A DNA stretch of 47,669 bases from Deltaproteobacteria bacterium. Its GTDB lineage: Bacteria > Desulfobacterota > Desulfarculia > Adiutricales > Adiutricaceae. The stretch is from NCBI GenBank assembly GCA_031264145.1, contig JAISEK010000028.1, positions 1-47,669 of the forward strand, given 5' to 3'. The notes below the pieces were generated by a model. That model was not told the origin of the DNA, did no database searches, and saw only the letters and a list, made by a program, of their open reading frames with translations. The position numbers and the translations under genes are program-made. Below are positions 16,853 through 25,378 of the stretch, piece after piece; the stretch's first letter is position 1, and every line of letters begins with the position of its first letter.

Positions 16853-17863
16853 ATGAGACGGCTTCCAGTATATCTGCTTTTGGATTGTTCCGAGTCGATG
16901 ATTGGCGAGCCTCTGGATGCGGTTGAAGACGGCGTCCGTTCACTTTTGTCCGCGCTCAGGCGCAATCCCTATGCCCTGGAGTCGGTTTCCATAAGCGTAA
17001 TCACCTTTGACGTCAAGGCCAGGGTGGCCATTCCCTTGACCGAGGTAGGCATGTTCAGGCCGCCGAGCCTCTCGGTCAAGCCAGGGACATCGCTGGGGGC
17101 GGCCTTGGGCCTGCTTCGCGATTCCATCGAGAGGGATCTGGTCAAGACCACGTCGGAGACCAAGGGTGACTTCAAGCCCTTGGTCTTCATTCTCACCGAC
17201 GGCCAGCCAACCGACGACTGGAAAAGGCAGGCCACGCTAATCCGGACGACCAGGCCCAGCATGGCCAATATTTATTCCATTGGCTGCGGTGAGGAGGTCA
17301 ATTTTGAGATCATGGGCCAGATAGCCGATGTCTGCCTCCGCGCCAGCGACTTGTCGGCCGATGCCATATCCAAGGTTTTCGTCTGGCTAAGTGCCTCGGT
17401 GGGCTCATCAAGTGCCAAGGCCGACGACGAGCCGATGCTCCTGGCCAACGTCCCAATGGCCGATGGCCTAGAGGTGGTCGACCTGGCCAAGCCGCCCAAT
17501 TTCGCCGAGAAGGCCTGGGTTTATTTCCACACAGTCTGCACTTCCTCCAAGAAGTTCTTTCTCGCCCGCTACCGCCTGGATCCCAAGACCAAGTCCTACG
17601 TCGCCGCGGATGCCTTTCCCCTGCCCGAGGATTTTTTTTCCGAGGGTACCCCACAGGCACCGACCATATCCTCCAGCAAGATTGATGGCCAGGTCCCTTG
17701 CCCATTTTGCGGGGCCCGCTATTCTTTCATGTGCGACAAGTGCAAGACCCTGAATTGTTTTAGCGGTAAATCTTCCAGCAAAACTGTTACTTGCGCCAAA
17801 TGTGGCACTGTGCTGAGGCTTAACTTCGTCGACGCCATGGATATCGGTGGTTCAGCCGGTTAG
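16853..17863 (+). CDS. terY: TerY-like vWA protein 4 with C-terminal Cys-rich metal-binding tail
   Basis: A 336-residue protein. The N-terminal vWA domain has DCSES in place of DTSGS (the DxSxS metal pattern is kept), Thr in PGTSLGAAL and Asp in LTDGQPTDD. After a spacer rich in Ala and Ser, residues about 225-275 form a beta-rich segment (VYFHTVCTSSKKFFLARYRL). The tail carries paired cysteines CPFC...CDKC...C...CAKC, expected to bind zinc or another metal. This two-domain form corresponds to the longer TerY type in Ter systems. The gene lies 91 bases after the kinase gene, and TTGGAG precedes ATG 16853. It is paralogous to the following gene. Confidence 0.87.
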   Translation: MRRLPVYLLLDCSESMIGEPLDAVEDGVRSLLSALRRNPYALESVSISVITFDVKARVAIPLTEVGMFRPPSLSVKPGTSLGAALGLLRDSIERDLVKTTSETKGDFKPLVFILTDGQPTDDWKRQATLIRTTRPSMANIYSIGCGEEVNFEIMGQIADVCLRASDLSADAISKVFVWLSASVGSSSAKADDEPMLLANVPMADGLEVVDLAKPPNFAEKAWVYFHTVCTSSKKFFLARYRLDPKTKSYVAADAFPLPEDFFSEGTPQAPTISSSKIDGQVPCPFCGARYSFMCDKCKTLNCFSGKSSSKTVTCAKCGTVLRLNFVDAMDIGGSAG

Positions 17864-17937
17864 TTTTCATATTTTGGAAGCTATATCTTCAAATAATTAA
17901 TTTGTATCGCATTTTCATATGCTTATTGGGTTCCATC

Positions 17938-18954
17938 ATGACACGACGCCTTCCCGTATATCTTTTGCTGGATTGTTCCGAATCCATGGTCGGCGAGCCG
18001 CTGGACCTGGTCGAGGCAGGGGTCCACACCATGATAAGTGGCCTGAAGCGCAATCCCTACGCCCTGGAAACCGTCCACATGTCTATAATCGGCTTCGACG
18101 CCAAGGCCAGGGTCATCATGCCCCTGACCGAGGTCAACAAGGTCAGGCCGCCGGTCCTGTCAATCCGTCCAGGCACGGCCTTGGGGGCGGCCATGGATCT
18201 TCTGGCCCAATCCATAGGCAGCGACCTGGTCAAGTCCACCAAGGAATCCAAGGGTGACTACCGCCCCCTGGTCTTTATCCTTACCGATGGCCAGCCGACC
18301 GACGATTGGGCGGAGGCCGTCAATCGGATACGAGGCATAAAGCCCCAGGTGGCCAACATTTACGCCATAGGCTGCGGCGGGGATGTTGATTTTGAGACTT
18401 TGGCCAAGATTGGCGACGTTTGCATCCACGTCAAGGACATGAACACCGAGAGCATCGGCAAGCTGTTCGTCTGGCTCACGGCCAGCGTCCAATCCAACAG
18501 CATGGCCCCGGATGAGCCGGTCAACCTGGCCAAGGCCATCCCCATGGAGCCAGGGATGGAGATCGTGGACAAGCCTCCCAAGTTTACCGACCAGAAGTCG
18601 CGTCTGTTCGTCCACGTCACCTGTCGCAAGACCCGCAAGCCCTATATGATTGTCTACAGGCGCTCGCCCCACGGAGGCGACTATCACAGCCAGATGACAG
18701 TGCCCCTGCCGGCTGATTTTTTTAGCGATGGGGCCAGAAAATCTTCCCCGATAAACGAACAGGACCTGAATGACATCCCTCCGTGCCCCTTTTGCCAGTC
18801 CGATGGGTTCGGCAAGTGCGGGTTCTGCCACCATCTGTTTTGCATTGACGAGGAATCGGCCGAGGAACCATTCCTCGTCTGCCCTGTCTGTGAGACCAGG
18901 CTCACGGCCAGCGACTCGGGAGCTGCCTTCAGTTTTGACGGCTCCGTGGGGTAA
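17938..18954 (+). CDS. terY: TerY-like vWA protein 5 with C-terminal Cys-rich metal-binding tail
   Basis: A 338-residue paralogue of the preceding protein, with the same DCSES, PGTALGAAM and LTDGQPTDD metal-site segments. The tail has CPFC...CGFC...C...CPVC. I take ATG 17938 (MTRRLPVYLLLDCSES) because it lines up with the other TerY starts. The frame extends to a TTG at 17902 without a ribosome site. The presence of two adjacent long TerY proteins, with three short ones on the other side of the phosphatase-kinase pair, suggests a multi-component assembly (inference). Confidence 0.87.
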   Translation: MTRRLPVYLLLDCSESMVGEPLDLVEAGVHTMISGLKRNPYALETVHMSIIGFDAKARVIMPLTEVNKVRPPVLSIRPGTALGAAMDLLAQSIGSDLVKSTKESKGDYRPLVFILTDGQPTDDWAEAVNRIRGIKPQVANIYAIGCGGDVDFETLAKIGDVCIHVKDMNTESIGKLFVWLTASVQSNSMAPDEPVNLAKAIPMEPGMEIVDKPPKFTDQKSRLFVHVTCRKTRKPYMIVYRRSPHGGDYHSQMTVPLPADFFSDGARKSSPINEQDLNDIPPCPFCQSDGFGKCGFCHHLFCIDEESAEEPFLVCPVCETRLTASDSGAAFSFDGSVG

Positions 18955-19185
18955 TCCCAGGCCGCCGTCAATTTTTCTTTCGGCTTGATTATTTTCTCTC
19001 TTAGATTACAATAAATCGCTTGCTGCCAATGGAAGCTTTTTTGAGTCTATCGTTTGTCGGGACCCACAAACCTTCAATTGCTTCCCGGCGGCTGGCGCAT
19101 AATTCCCTGGCCATCCGATTATTATTATCCATCCAAGAGTTTTACCACTCGACAAATAGCCACAAATCAATCGAGGTGTTTTGGC

Positions 19186-22100
19186 ATGACCACCGGCAAC
19201 CCCACAGAACCACGACGCGACAAGCCAGAAGTAGTCGGCCTTACGGCCGACGAGGTTTTGGAGAGCAGGCGACTCCATGGGGCCAACGTCCTTACCCCGC
19301 CGCCAAGGGACCCTTGGTGGAAACTGTATCTTGAGAAATTTGAGGATCCCATCATCAGGATTCTGTTGGTGGCCGCGGTCATAGCCATCCTGGCCGGGAT
19401 TATCGAGGGCCAGTTCGCCGAGGGAATTGGCATAATCATTGCCGTCTTTCTTGCCACCACCTTGGGTTTCATCAACGAGTACAAGGCCGGGCAGGAGTTC
19501 GACATATTGAACAAGGTTTCGGACGATGACCCTGTAAAGGTCATCCGGGATGGGGCCTATCGGTCAGTCCCCAAGAAAGACCTTGTGGTCGGCGACGTGG
19601 TGGCCCTGGAGCAGGGCGAGGAGATTCCGGCCGATGCCGAGATCGTCACTGCCGTGGCCTTCCAGGTCAACGAGGCCTCGCTGACGGGTGAGTCGCTCCC
19701 GGTGACCAAGAAGCCCAAGTCCGACGTGCCCGAGGCCCTGACCCTGGCCTACCCCCGCCATCAGGTGCTGAGGGGCACGTTTGTTTCCGATGGCCGGGCC
19801 CTGGCCAGGGTCTCCACGGTAGGGGACGACTCCGAGATAGGGAAGACCGCCAGGGCCGCTGCCGAGGAGACTGAGACCGTGACCCCCCTCAACCGCCAGC
19901 TGGCCCGCCTGGGGCAACTGATCGGGGTCTTTGGCTTTGCCATAGCCTTTTTGATCTTTTCCGCGTTGACCATCCGCTCCGCCATCAACGGCGACCTGGA
20001 TGAACACGTGACTATCCCGACCACGGCCACGGCGGCCGCCCCGACCCTGGAGGAGCAGGACCAGGCCTTGCAGGAGCGGGGCATTGTCCCTTCCCAGGCC
20101 ACAGGCATGTATCAGCTCAAGTGGCGTGACGGCAAGTGGGAATTCATTTTCCCCTTGTCTGGCGGGCAGGTCTATTTCATGATTGTCGCCTTTCTCTCTT
20201 TGGCCGTGGCCTTGGTCCGTATCTGGGTGCCAGTGGTTTTTGACGCCTGTGAGCTCGCGGGCCGAAAAAGGCCAGAGAACGAGTGGCTCGACTCAGAGGG
20301 CCTAAAACCTTGGCTCCAGGCCATTATAGCGGGCGGTGCCCTTTTTGCCGTGGCCTTGACCGCCGGTCTGGGCCTGGGGATCCTCCATGGCGGTCCCTCG
20401 ACCTGGCTGCCGCTGGCCACCTCCCTTTCCCTGCTTCGTTTCTTTATGGTGGCAGTGACCATAATCGTCGTGGCCGTGCCCGAGGGCCTCCCGATGAGCG
20501 TCACCCTCTCCCTGGCCTACTCCATGCGCAAGATGACCGCCGCCAACAATTTGGTCAGGCGCATGCATGCCTGCGAGACGATCGGGGCCGCCACGGTCAT
20601 CTGTTCCGACAAGACCGGCACTCTGACAATGAACCAGATGAAGGTTTCTTCTTTTGTCTACTCGACTCTTCCCAAGGACCAGATGCCCACTGGCCTGGAG
20701 CTTGAGTTGGCGTCGGAGGCCCTGGCCGCCAATTCCACGGCCAACCTGATGCCGGACGAGCGGGGACTCCTGAACAAGCCACTCGGCAATCCAACCGAGT
20801 CCGCCCTTTTGATGTGGCTCGAGGAGAATGGCCAGGGCTACCTGGACATCAGGACAGGCTTCGGACTCAAGGGGCAGCTGACCTTTTCCACCGAGCGCAA
20901 GTACATGGGCACAGTCGGCCAAGGTGTCCTGAAGGACGGCCTGACGCTGCACGTCAAGGGTGCCCCTGAGATTGTCCTCTCCAAGTCGGCCTTCAGGCGT
21001 TTGCCTGACGGCCAGGCCGAGCCCTTGACCCAGGCCGTCAGGGACGGGATAATCGGAGCCCTCAAGGCCGAGCAGGAACGCGGCATGCGGACCCTGGGAC
21101 TGGCCATGAAGATTGTCCCCACCAACGCGAGCGAGCTTAGCCAGGACGAGATCATAGGCCTGGTCAACGAGAGCCAGCTTATCTTCCTCGGGTTCTTCTC
21201 CATCGCCGATCCCGTCAGGCCCGAGGTTCCCCCGGCCATCAGGACCTGCTCCGGGGCCGGGGTCAGGGTCAAGATGGTCACCGGCGACAACCAGGCCACC
21301 GCCTGCGAGATTGGCGCGCAAATCGGCATCCTCCAGCCCGGAGAGCCCATTGCCGGCCAAATTGTCACCGGCGACGAGTTCATGGCCATGGATGACGAGG
21401 CGGCCCTCAAGGCGGTAAAGGACCTGTCGATCATGAGCCGGGCCAGGCCTTTGGCCAAGCAGCGCCTGGTTACCCTTCTCCAGAAGTCCGGGGAGGTGGT
21501 GGCCGTGACCGGTGACGGCTCCAACGACGCCCCGGCCCTGAACCACGCCGACGTGGGCCTGGCCATGGGAATTACGGGCACCTCAGTGGCCAAGGAGGCG
21601 GCGGACATCATCCTCTTGGACGACTCCTTCGCCAGCATCGTCCAGGCGGTAATGTGGGGCCGCTCCATCTACGCCAACATCCAAAAGTTCATCCTGTTCC
21701 AGCTGACAATCAACGTGTTGGCCCTGGGAGTGGCCCTGCTGGGGCCTTTCCTGGGTATCCAGCTTCCGCTGACGGTGACCCAGATGCTGTGGGTCAACCT
21801 TATCATGGACACCTTCGCCGCCCTGGCCCTGGCCAGCGAGCCGCCTGACTGGGGGCTGATGAGAAAGCCGCCCAGGGACCCGGAGGCCTTTATCGTCACC
21901 CCGTCCATGGCCAAGTTCATCTTTTCCGTTGGCGGCGTTTTCCTGTTCATGTTCCTGGTGCTTGTCCTCTGCTTCAGGGAGTCATTCCCCATGAACGTGG
22001 AAACTCCCGTTGGCCTCCACAATCTTTCGGTGTTCTTCACGACCTTTGTCTTTCTCCAGTTCTGGAACCTCTTCAACGCCAGGATGCTGGGGCGGTCTAC

Positions 22101-22320
22101 CTCGGCCATCGCGGGGCTCGGCCAAAGCAAGATGTTCCTTCTGATAGTCCTGGTCATCGCCATCGGCCAGATACTGATGACCCAGATAGGCGGCCAGGTG
22201 TTCAGGACCATGCCCTTGACCTGGAAGGAATGGCTGGCTATTATCGTCCTTACCTCGCCAGTGCTTTGGATCGGCGAGCTGGTCCGTTGGCGCCAGCGGA
22301 CCGGCCTGGCCGCCGGCTAG
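19186..22320 (+). CDS. PMCA-type Ca2+-transporting P-type ATPase with extra membrane insertion
   Basis: 1044 residues from ATG 19186, with GAGGTG eight bases upstream. The frame is open to 19054 but the extra part has no coding character. Family motifs: TGES (167-170), PEGLP in M4 (432-436), DKTGTLT with phospho-Asp475, TGDGSNDAPAL, and WVNLIMDTFAALALASEPP in M6. These mark the P2B (plasma-membrane Ca2+ ATPase) subgroup, which pumps Ca2+ out of the cytosol. Ten usual membrane helices are visible. Between M3 (about 243-263) and M4 (about 417-440) lie some 150 residues with two additional hydrophobic segments (about 329-352 and 379-400), which is longer than normal. It follows the terY genes and precedes terD, an association reported for Ter systems, and fits a Ca2+-linked stress role. 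No eukaryotic-style calmodulin tail is seen. Confidence 0.9.
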   Translation: MTTGNPTEPRRDKPEVVGLTADEVLESRRLHGANVLTPPPRDPWWKLYLEKFEDPIIRILLVAAVIAILAGIIEGQFAEGIGIIIAVFLATTLGFINEYKAGQEFDILNKVSDDDPVKVIRDGAYRSVPKKDLVVGDVVALEQGEEIPADAEIVTAVAFQVNEASLTGESLPVTKKPKSDVPEALTLAYPRHQVLRGTFVSDGRALARVSTVGDDSEIGKTARAAAEETETVTPLNRQLARLGQLIGVFGFAIAFLIFSALTIRSAINGDLDEHVTIPTTATAAAPTLEEQDQALQERGIVPSQATGMYQLKWRDGKWEFIFPLSGGQVYFMIVAFLSLAVALVRIWVPVVFDACELAGRKRPENEWLDSEGLKPWLQAIIAGGALFAVALTAGLGLGILHGGPSTWLPLATSLSLLRFFMVAVTIIVVAVPEGLPMSVTLSLAYSMRKMTAANNLVRRMHACETIGAATVICSDKTGTLTMNQMKVSSFVYSTLPKDQMPTGLELELASEALAANSTANLMPDERGLLNKPLGNPTESALLMWLEENGQGYLDIRTGFGLKGQLTFSTERKYMGTVGQGVLKDGLTLHVKGAPEIVLSKSAFRRLPDGQAEPLTQAVRDGIIGALKAEQERGMRTLGLAMKIVPTNASELSQDEIIGLVNESQLIFLGFFSIADPVRPEVPPAIRTCSGAGVRVKMVTGDNQATACEIGAQIGILQPGEPIAGQIVTGDEFMAMDDEAALKAVKDLSIMSRARPLAKQRLVTLLQKSGEVVAVTGDGSNDAPALNHADVGLAMGITGTSVAKEAADIILLDDSFASIVQAVMWGRSIYANIQKFILFQLTINVLALGVALLGPFLGIQLPLTVTQMLWVNLIMDTFAALALASEPPDWGLMRKPPRDPEAFIVTPSMAKFIFSVGGVFLFMFLVLVLCFRESFPMNVETPVGLHNLSVFFTTFVFLQFWNLFNARMLGRSTSAIAGLGQSKMFLLIVLVIAIGQILMTQIGGQVFRTMPLTWKEWLAIIVLTSPVLWIGELVRWRQRTGLAAG

Positions 22321-22544
22321 GCGGGATCGCTCAACGCGGCCATAGCCAGGCATTGGCCTGGCTGCCTTGGGAGAATGGCCGAGGAATCGCAAAGGGGAAG
22401 TTCTGGGCCTGTCCTGCTGCTTGCGAGAAGAGGCCAAAAGTTTCGGAGGCTGCCTGAAGCCCGGCAGGGCTTCCCCTGATTTCCATCCCAAACCGCTTTC
22501 CTCTTTGAGGTAAAGACCGGCAATCATTTCGGAGGGCTGCGACC

Positions 22545-23123
22545 ATGGCTGTGACGTTGGTTAAGGGTGGCAACATATCCCTGAGCGGGGAGGTGCCCGG
22601 TCTGAAGTCGGTTTTCGTCGGCTTGGGCTGGGATTCCAGGGAGACTGAAGGAGATGATTTCGACCTGGACGCCTCGGCCTTTCTTCTAAAGGCCGATGGC
22701 AAGGTCAGGGGCGATGAGGATTTCATATTCTACAATAATCTCACTTCCAGTGACGGCTCGGTCGAGCACACGGGGGACAATCTTGTCGGCGGCAGCGAGG
22801 GCGACGACGAGGTTATCAAGGTAAATCTTGAGGCCGTGCCTGATGTCATCCAAAAAATATCTTTTACCGTCTCTATCTACGATGCCGAGGCCAGAAGACA
22901 AAATTTTGGCATGGTTTCCAATGCTTTTATCCGTATTGTTAATCAATTGGATAATAAAGAGATAGTAAAATTTGACCTTTCTGAAGACATGAGCACGGAA
23001 ACAGCCATGATATTTGGCGAGATATACCGCCACAAAGGCGAGTGGAAGTTTAAGGCCGTGGGACAGGGCTACGTTGGCGGTCTGGGTGCCTTGGCCCAAC
23101 GTTTTAATGTTGATATCGAATGA
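22545..23123 (+). CDS. terD: TerD-family Ca2+-binding stress protein
   Basis: A 192-residue TerD/CABP protein, the usual full length. It starts with MAVTLVKGGNISL, then the hallmark VGLGWD and DDFDLDASAFLL, FYNNLTSSDGSVEHTGDN, and GDDEVIKVNLEAVP. The acidic clusters are the Ca2+ sites known from this family. GGAGG nine bases before ATG 22545 is a good ribosome site. The last half turns AT-rich (22890-23000) while keeping the family sequence. TerD proteins are cytoplasmic, and genetic work in other bacteria ties them to tellurite and envelope stress tolerance, though the mechanism is unknown. The neighbouring Ca2+ ATPase and TerY modules support a joint role. No terB or terC gene is in the window. 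Confidence 0.93.
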   Translation: MAVTLVKGGNISLSGEVPGLKSVFVGLGWDSRETEGDDFDLDASAFLLKADGKVRGDEDFIFYNNLTSSDGSVEHTGDNLVGGSEGDDEVIKVNLEAVPDVIQKISFTVSIYDAEARRQNFGMVSNAFIRIVNQLDNKEIVKFDLSEDMSTETAMIFGEIYRHKGEWKFKAVGQGYVGGLGALAQRFNVDIE

Positions 23124-23155
23124 TATCTTTTTTTATAATGTAATCATGAATTTAT

Positions 23156-23209
23156 ATATTATAAAATGCAATAAACCGCCAAAAGGCGGTTTATTGCATT
23201 TTATAATAT
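23156..23209. terminator. 25-bp palindrome, bidirectional terminator between terD and a DUF805 gene
   Basis: The arms 23156-23180 and 23185-23209 are perfectly complementary around AAAA, with a GC core (ACCGCC/GGCGGT) and A/T-rich flanks that give U-runs on both strands. It sits between two convergent genes. Confidence 0.85.
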
Positions 23210-23263
23210 GTTTTAATTGTTAAGATAATGTAATGTCGCTAGAAAATAACTGCTTTAAGGATG

Positions 23264-23926
23264 TTAATTCTGGTCTTTTTTATCCAGATTAACCGAATTG
23301 GAGGTTGTTTGCCCAGGCTGGTTGCTTGAAGGCTGAGACATCGGTCTAGGCGGGCTTCCAGGATAAGGTTGGGCCGGCGGCGGGCCATACTGTCCTGGCT
23401 GGCCCTGGGGCTGTTGGCCATACTGCCCTGGCCCCTGGGACTGCGGCTGGCCATATGGTCCGCGCTGAAACGGGGTTTGTTGGGGATTATAGGGGGGCTG
23501 TTGGACTCCGGGCTGGAAACCAGGATAAGGGTTATCCAGAGGATAATTCGAGTCAGGGTCGTCTGGCTGGTATCCGTAATTATTTGGACCTGGGGTTCCT
23601 GGGATACAGCCAAAAATAATATGCGCTATCCAACCAACAAAAGGTATGAGCACAAGCAAAAGCAAAAAACCAGTACAGTTAAAATCATGAATTCTGCGAA
23701 TACTTAAACATATTGATGGCATTATAACAGCAATAGCATATAAAATAAGAATAATAATAAATACAACTGAAATACGGCTAGCTGAAATGGCAAGAAAATA
23801 GGCAATTAATGATAAAATTGTTGTTACAATCGTATTTGCAATATAAAAAAACCAATATTCTTTTCTATTGGCCCGATCTCTATAGTTGGCATAATTCGTC
23901 GTGAAGGCTTCTTTGACTGTACCCAT
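23264..23926 (-). CDS. DUF805 membrane protein with Pro/Gln/Gly-rich tail
   Basis: A 220-residue protein. The N-terminal 115 residues match the DUF805 pattern: an amphipathic start (KEAFTTNYANYRDRANRKEYWFF), several hydrophobic helices, RRIHDFNCTG between helices, and GxxGTPGPNNYG at the end. The function of DUF805 is unknown. After about residue 120 comes a 100-residue low-complexity tail rich in Pro, Gln, Gly and Tyr (QQPPYNPQQ, GQYGQQPQGQPGQYG), probably cytoplasmic and disordered. ATG 23926 has GGAG seven bases upstream. The membrane part is AT-rich, the tail GC-rich. It is convergent with terD. Confidence 0.82.
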   Translation of the reverse strand: MGTVKEAFTTNYANYRDRANRKEYWFFYIANTIVTTILSLIAYFLAISASRISVVFIIILILYAIAVIMPSICLSIRRIHDFNCTGFLLLLVLIPFVGWIAHIIFGCIPGTPGPNNYGYQPDDPDSNYPLDNPYPGFQPGVQQPPYNPQQTPFQRGPYGQPQSQGPGQYGQQPQGQPGQYGPPPAQPYPGSPPRPMSQPSSNQPGQTTSNSVNLDKKDQN

Positions 23927-24051
23927 GACAGTTCTCCTTTGGGTAGGGATATGCTTGGGATTGGCTGGCTGACCGGAGAGGAGTTATCCATCAGGGAATG
24001 TTTTTGACTGGTTAGCCATGGCCAGTAAGTAGCTTTTAAGAAATGACATTG

Positions 24052-24089
24052 AACGCAAAAAAATAGAAGCCGCCAGTTTCTTGGCGGCT
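24052..24089 (-). terminator. intrinsic terminator downstream of the second DUF805 gene
   Basis: On the minus strand AGCCGCCA and TGGCGGCT pair (24082-24089 with 24068-24075) around a six-base loop, followed by TTCTATTTTTTTG. It lies about 40 bases past the stop codon. Confidence 0.8.
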
Positions 24090-24129
24090 GTGGAACCGCA
24101 GGATCGCCCAGACCAGACGGCCCAGGGGG

Positions 24130-24531
24130 CTAATGATGGGCCCTGGGTCGGGGCGGGACTGGCGAGGAGGCCGGGTATCCGTATTTGTTGGGCCCCGATG
24201 TCCCGGGGACGCAGCCTATGGCAATATGGGCCAGAAACCCGAGATAGGGGATCAGGGCCAACATATACCACCATCTCGAGCGATCTATGTCATGCAGCCG
24301 GCGAACCGACACCGCCAGCCCGGGAATGAAAAGGTGCAGACAGGCTAAGCCGGGAAGCAGGTATGCGAAATCCGTGTTTATTTCAAAAGCGGCGCAAAGG
24401 CACGTTGAAATTAGGAATAGAGCCGTTATCACGGATACGTTGATAATGGTAACAAACCAATATTCTTTTCTACTAGAACGACTGGTAAAATTACCAAAAT
24501 TAATAGTATAGGCTTCTTTAATTGTTCCCAT
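24130..24531 (-). CDS. DUF805 membrane protein, short form
   Basis: A 133-residue paralogue of the preceding protein, with the same start (MGTIKEAYTINFGNF...RKEYWF), the central RRLHDIDRSRWW loop and the GCVPGTSGPNKYGY end. It lacks the long Pro/Gln tail and stops after a short SSPVPPRPRAHH segment. Four hydrophobic helices are visible. AGGA stands about nine bases before ATG 24531. The tandem pair suggests duplication. The role is unknown; DUF805 proteins are often found near envelope or stress genes, but that is weak evidence. Confidence 0.8.
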   Translation of the reverse strand: MGTIKEAYTINFGNFTSRSSRKEYWFVTIINVSVITALFLISTCLCAAFEINTDFAYLLPGLACLHLFIPGLAVSVRRLHDIDRSRWWYMLALIPYLGFLAHIAIGCVPGTSGPNKYGYPASSPVPPRPRAHH

Positions 24532-24893
24532 GTTGTTGTGTCCTTTAGTTTATTTATGGATAAAATATTTAGTATAAGCGTGATTAAAACTAATAAATAA
24601 CCATAGCACATGATAAAAAATATTTATAAATAATTACAATAATGAAAGATATTGTAAAATGTTATGCATTTTTTTAGTATTAAAATAGTTTATTGTTAAT
24701 AATATAAGACAGATAATTTATAATTCAAATTTAAATAAGTTACTTGCAGTGCAAATTATTGTCTATTAAATAGTTGGCTTAAGTAATTATAGAATATCTG
24801 TAATTTTAAACTATTCGTATAGTGTTTATGGTGCAATTAATTGTGTGTATTGAAAGTTGTGTGGGCGAATAGATCCAAGTTTGCGAGTTAATT
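24532..24893. other. AT-rich gap, nothing recognised
   Basis: About 360 very AT-rich bases between two minus-strand membrane-protein genes. It must hold the promoter for the DUF805 gene, but the composition makes -10 matches meaningless. Confidence 0.4.
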
Positions 24894-25148
24894 TCAATGG
24901 GAGATGTTCTGGGTGTTCTCGGCAGCAAGTCCTGGAGTTTTAGAGTCAAACAGGTCTGGCGATTGCTGGCCGGCCTGGGGGGAAGAGGGTGGATCAAGGT
25001 CGGGGCGAAATAAGAATCTGTTTTGCTTGCGGGCATACGGGTTACAGCCGGCGATAATGAGCGTCAGAAAGTTAAGAAAAGCGACAAATGAGGCCAGGTA
25101 GACCAGGCCTGACAGGAAGAAGCTGATATAATTCATGCTATTTGACAT
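24894..25148 (-). CDS. small single- or two-helix membrane protein, unknown function
   Basis: An 84-residue protein from ATG 25148, with GAGGG eight bases upstream. The longer frame starting with TTG 25154 is less likely. It has a 30-residue hydrophobic stretch (FFLSGLVYLASFVAF and LNFLTLIIAGC), then a basic NPYARKQNRF segment and a Pro/Ser-rich hydrophilic tail. It resembles the layout of the DUF805 neighbours (helices, then a Pro-rich tail) without detectable DUF805 motifs. I do not recognise a family. The good ribosome site and plausible membrane topology support it being real. Confidence 0.5.
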   Translation of the reverse strand: MSNSMNYISFFLSGLVYLASFVAFLNFLTLIIAGCNPYARKQNRFLFRPDLDPPSSPQAGQQSPDLFDSKTPGLAAENTQNISH

Positions 25149-25378
25149 ATACAAACCCTCAAAAAAAAGATAGGCGACGCAGTATTTGTTAAGATAATTA
25201 TGGTTTCTTTAGCTGCGGTCGTGGTGATTATTATGCCTTAGGAACAGGGACAACTACCAGTGGTTCCACCGCATCTGTCAATCTCAGTATGTTGAATAGT
25301 CCGCACGGGTATTTCAAGGGTTCGAGGGCAGGCTGGGTCGGCCGGCAAATGAAAAGCCGGCCAGCGAGAGGCCCCGGC

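Noticed and set aside
20302-21546. 414-codon minus-strand ORF within the Ca2+ ATPase
   Set aside because: A shadow of the ATPase gene, with no family resemblance.
25337-25359. GGCCGGC inverted repeat as terminator of ilvE
   Set aside because: The stem is only 7 bp and no T-run follows on the minus strand, so I do not call it a terminator.
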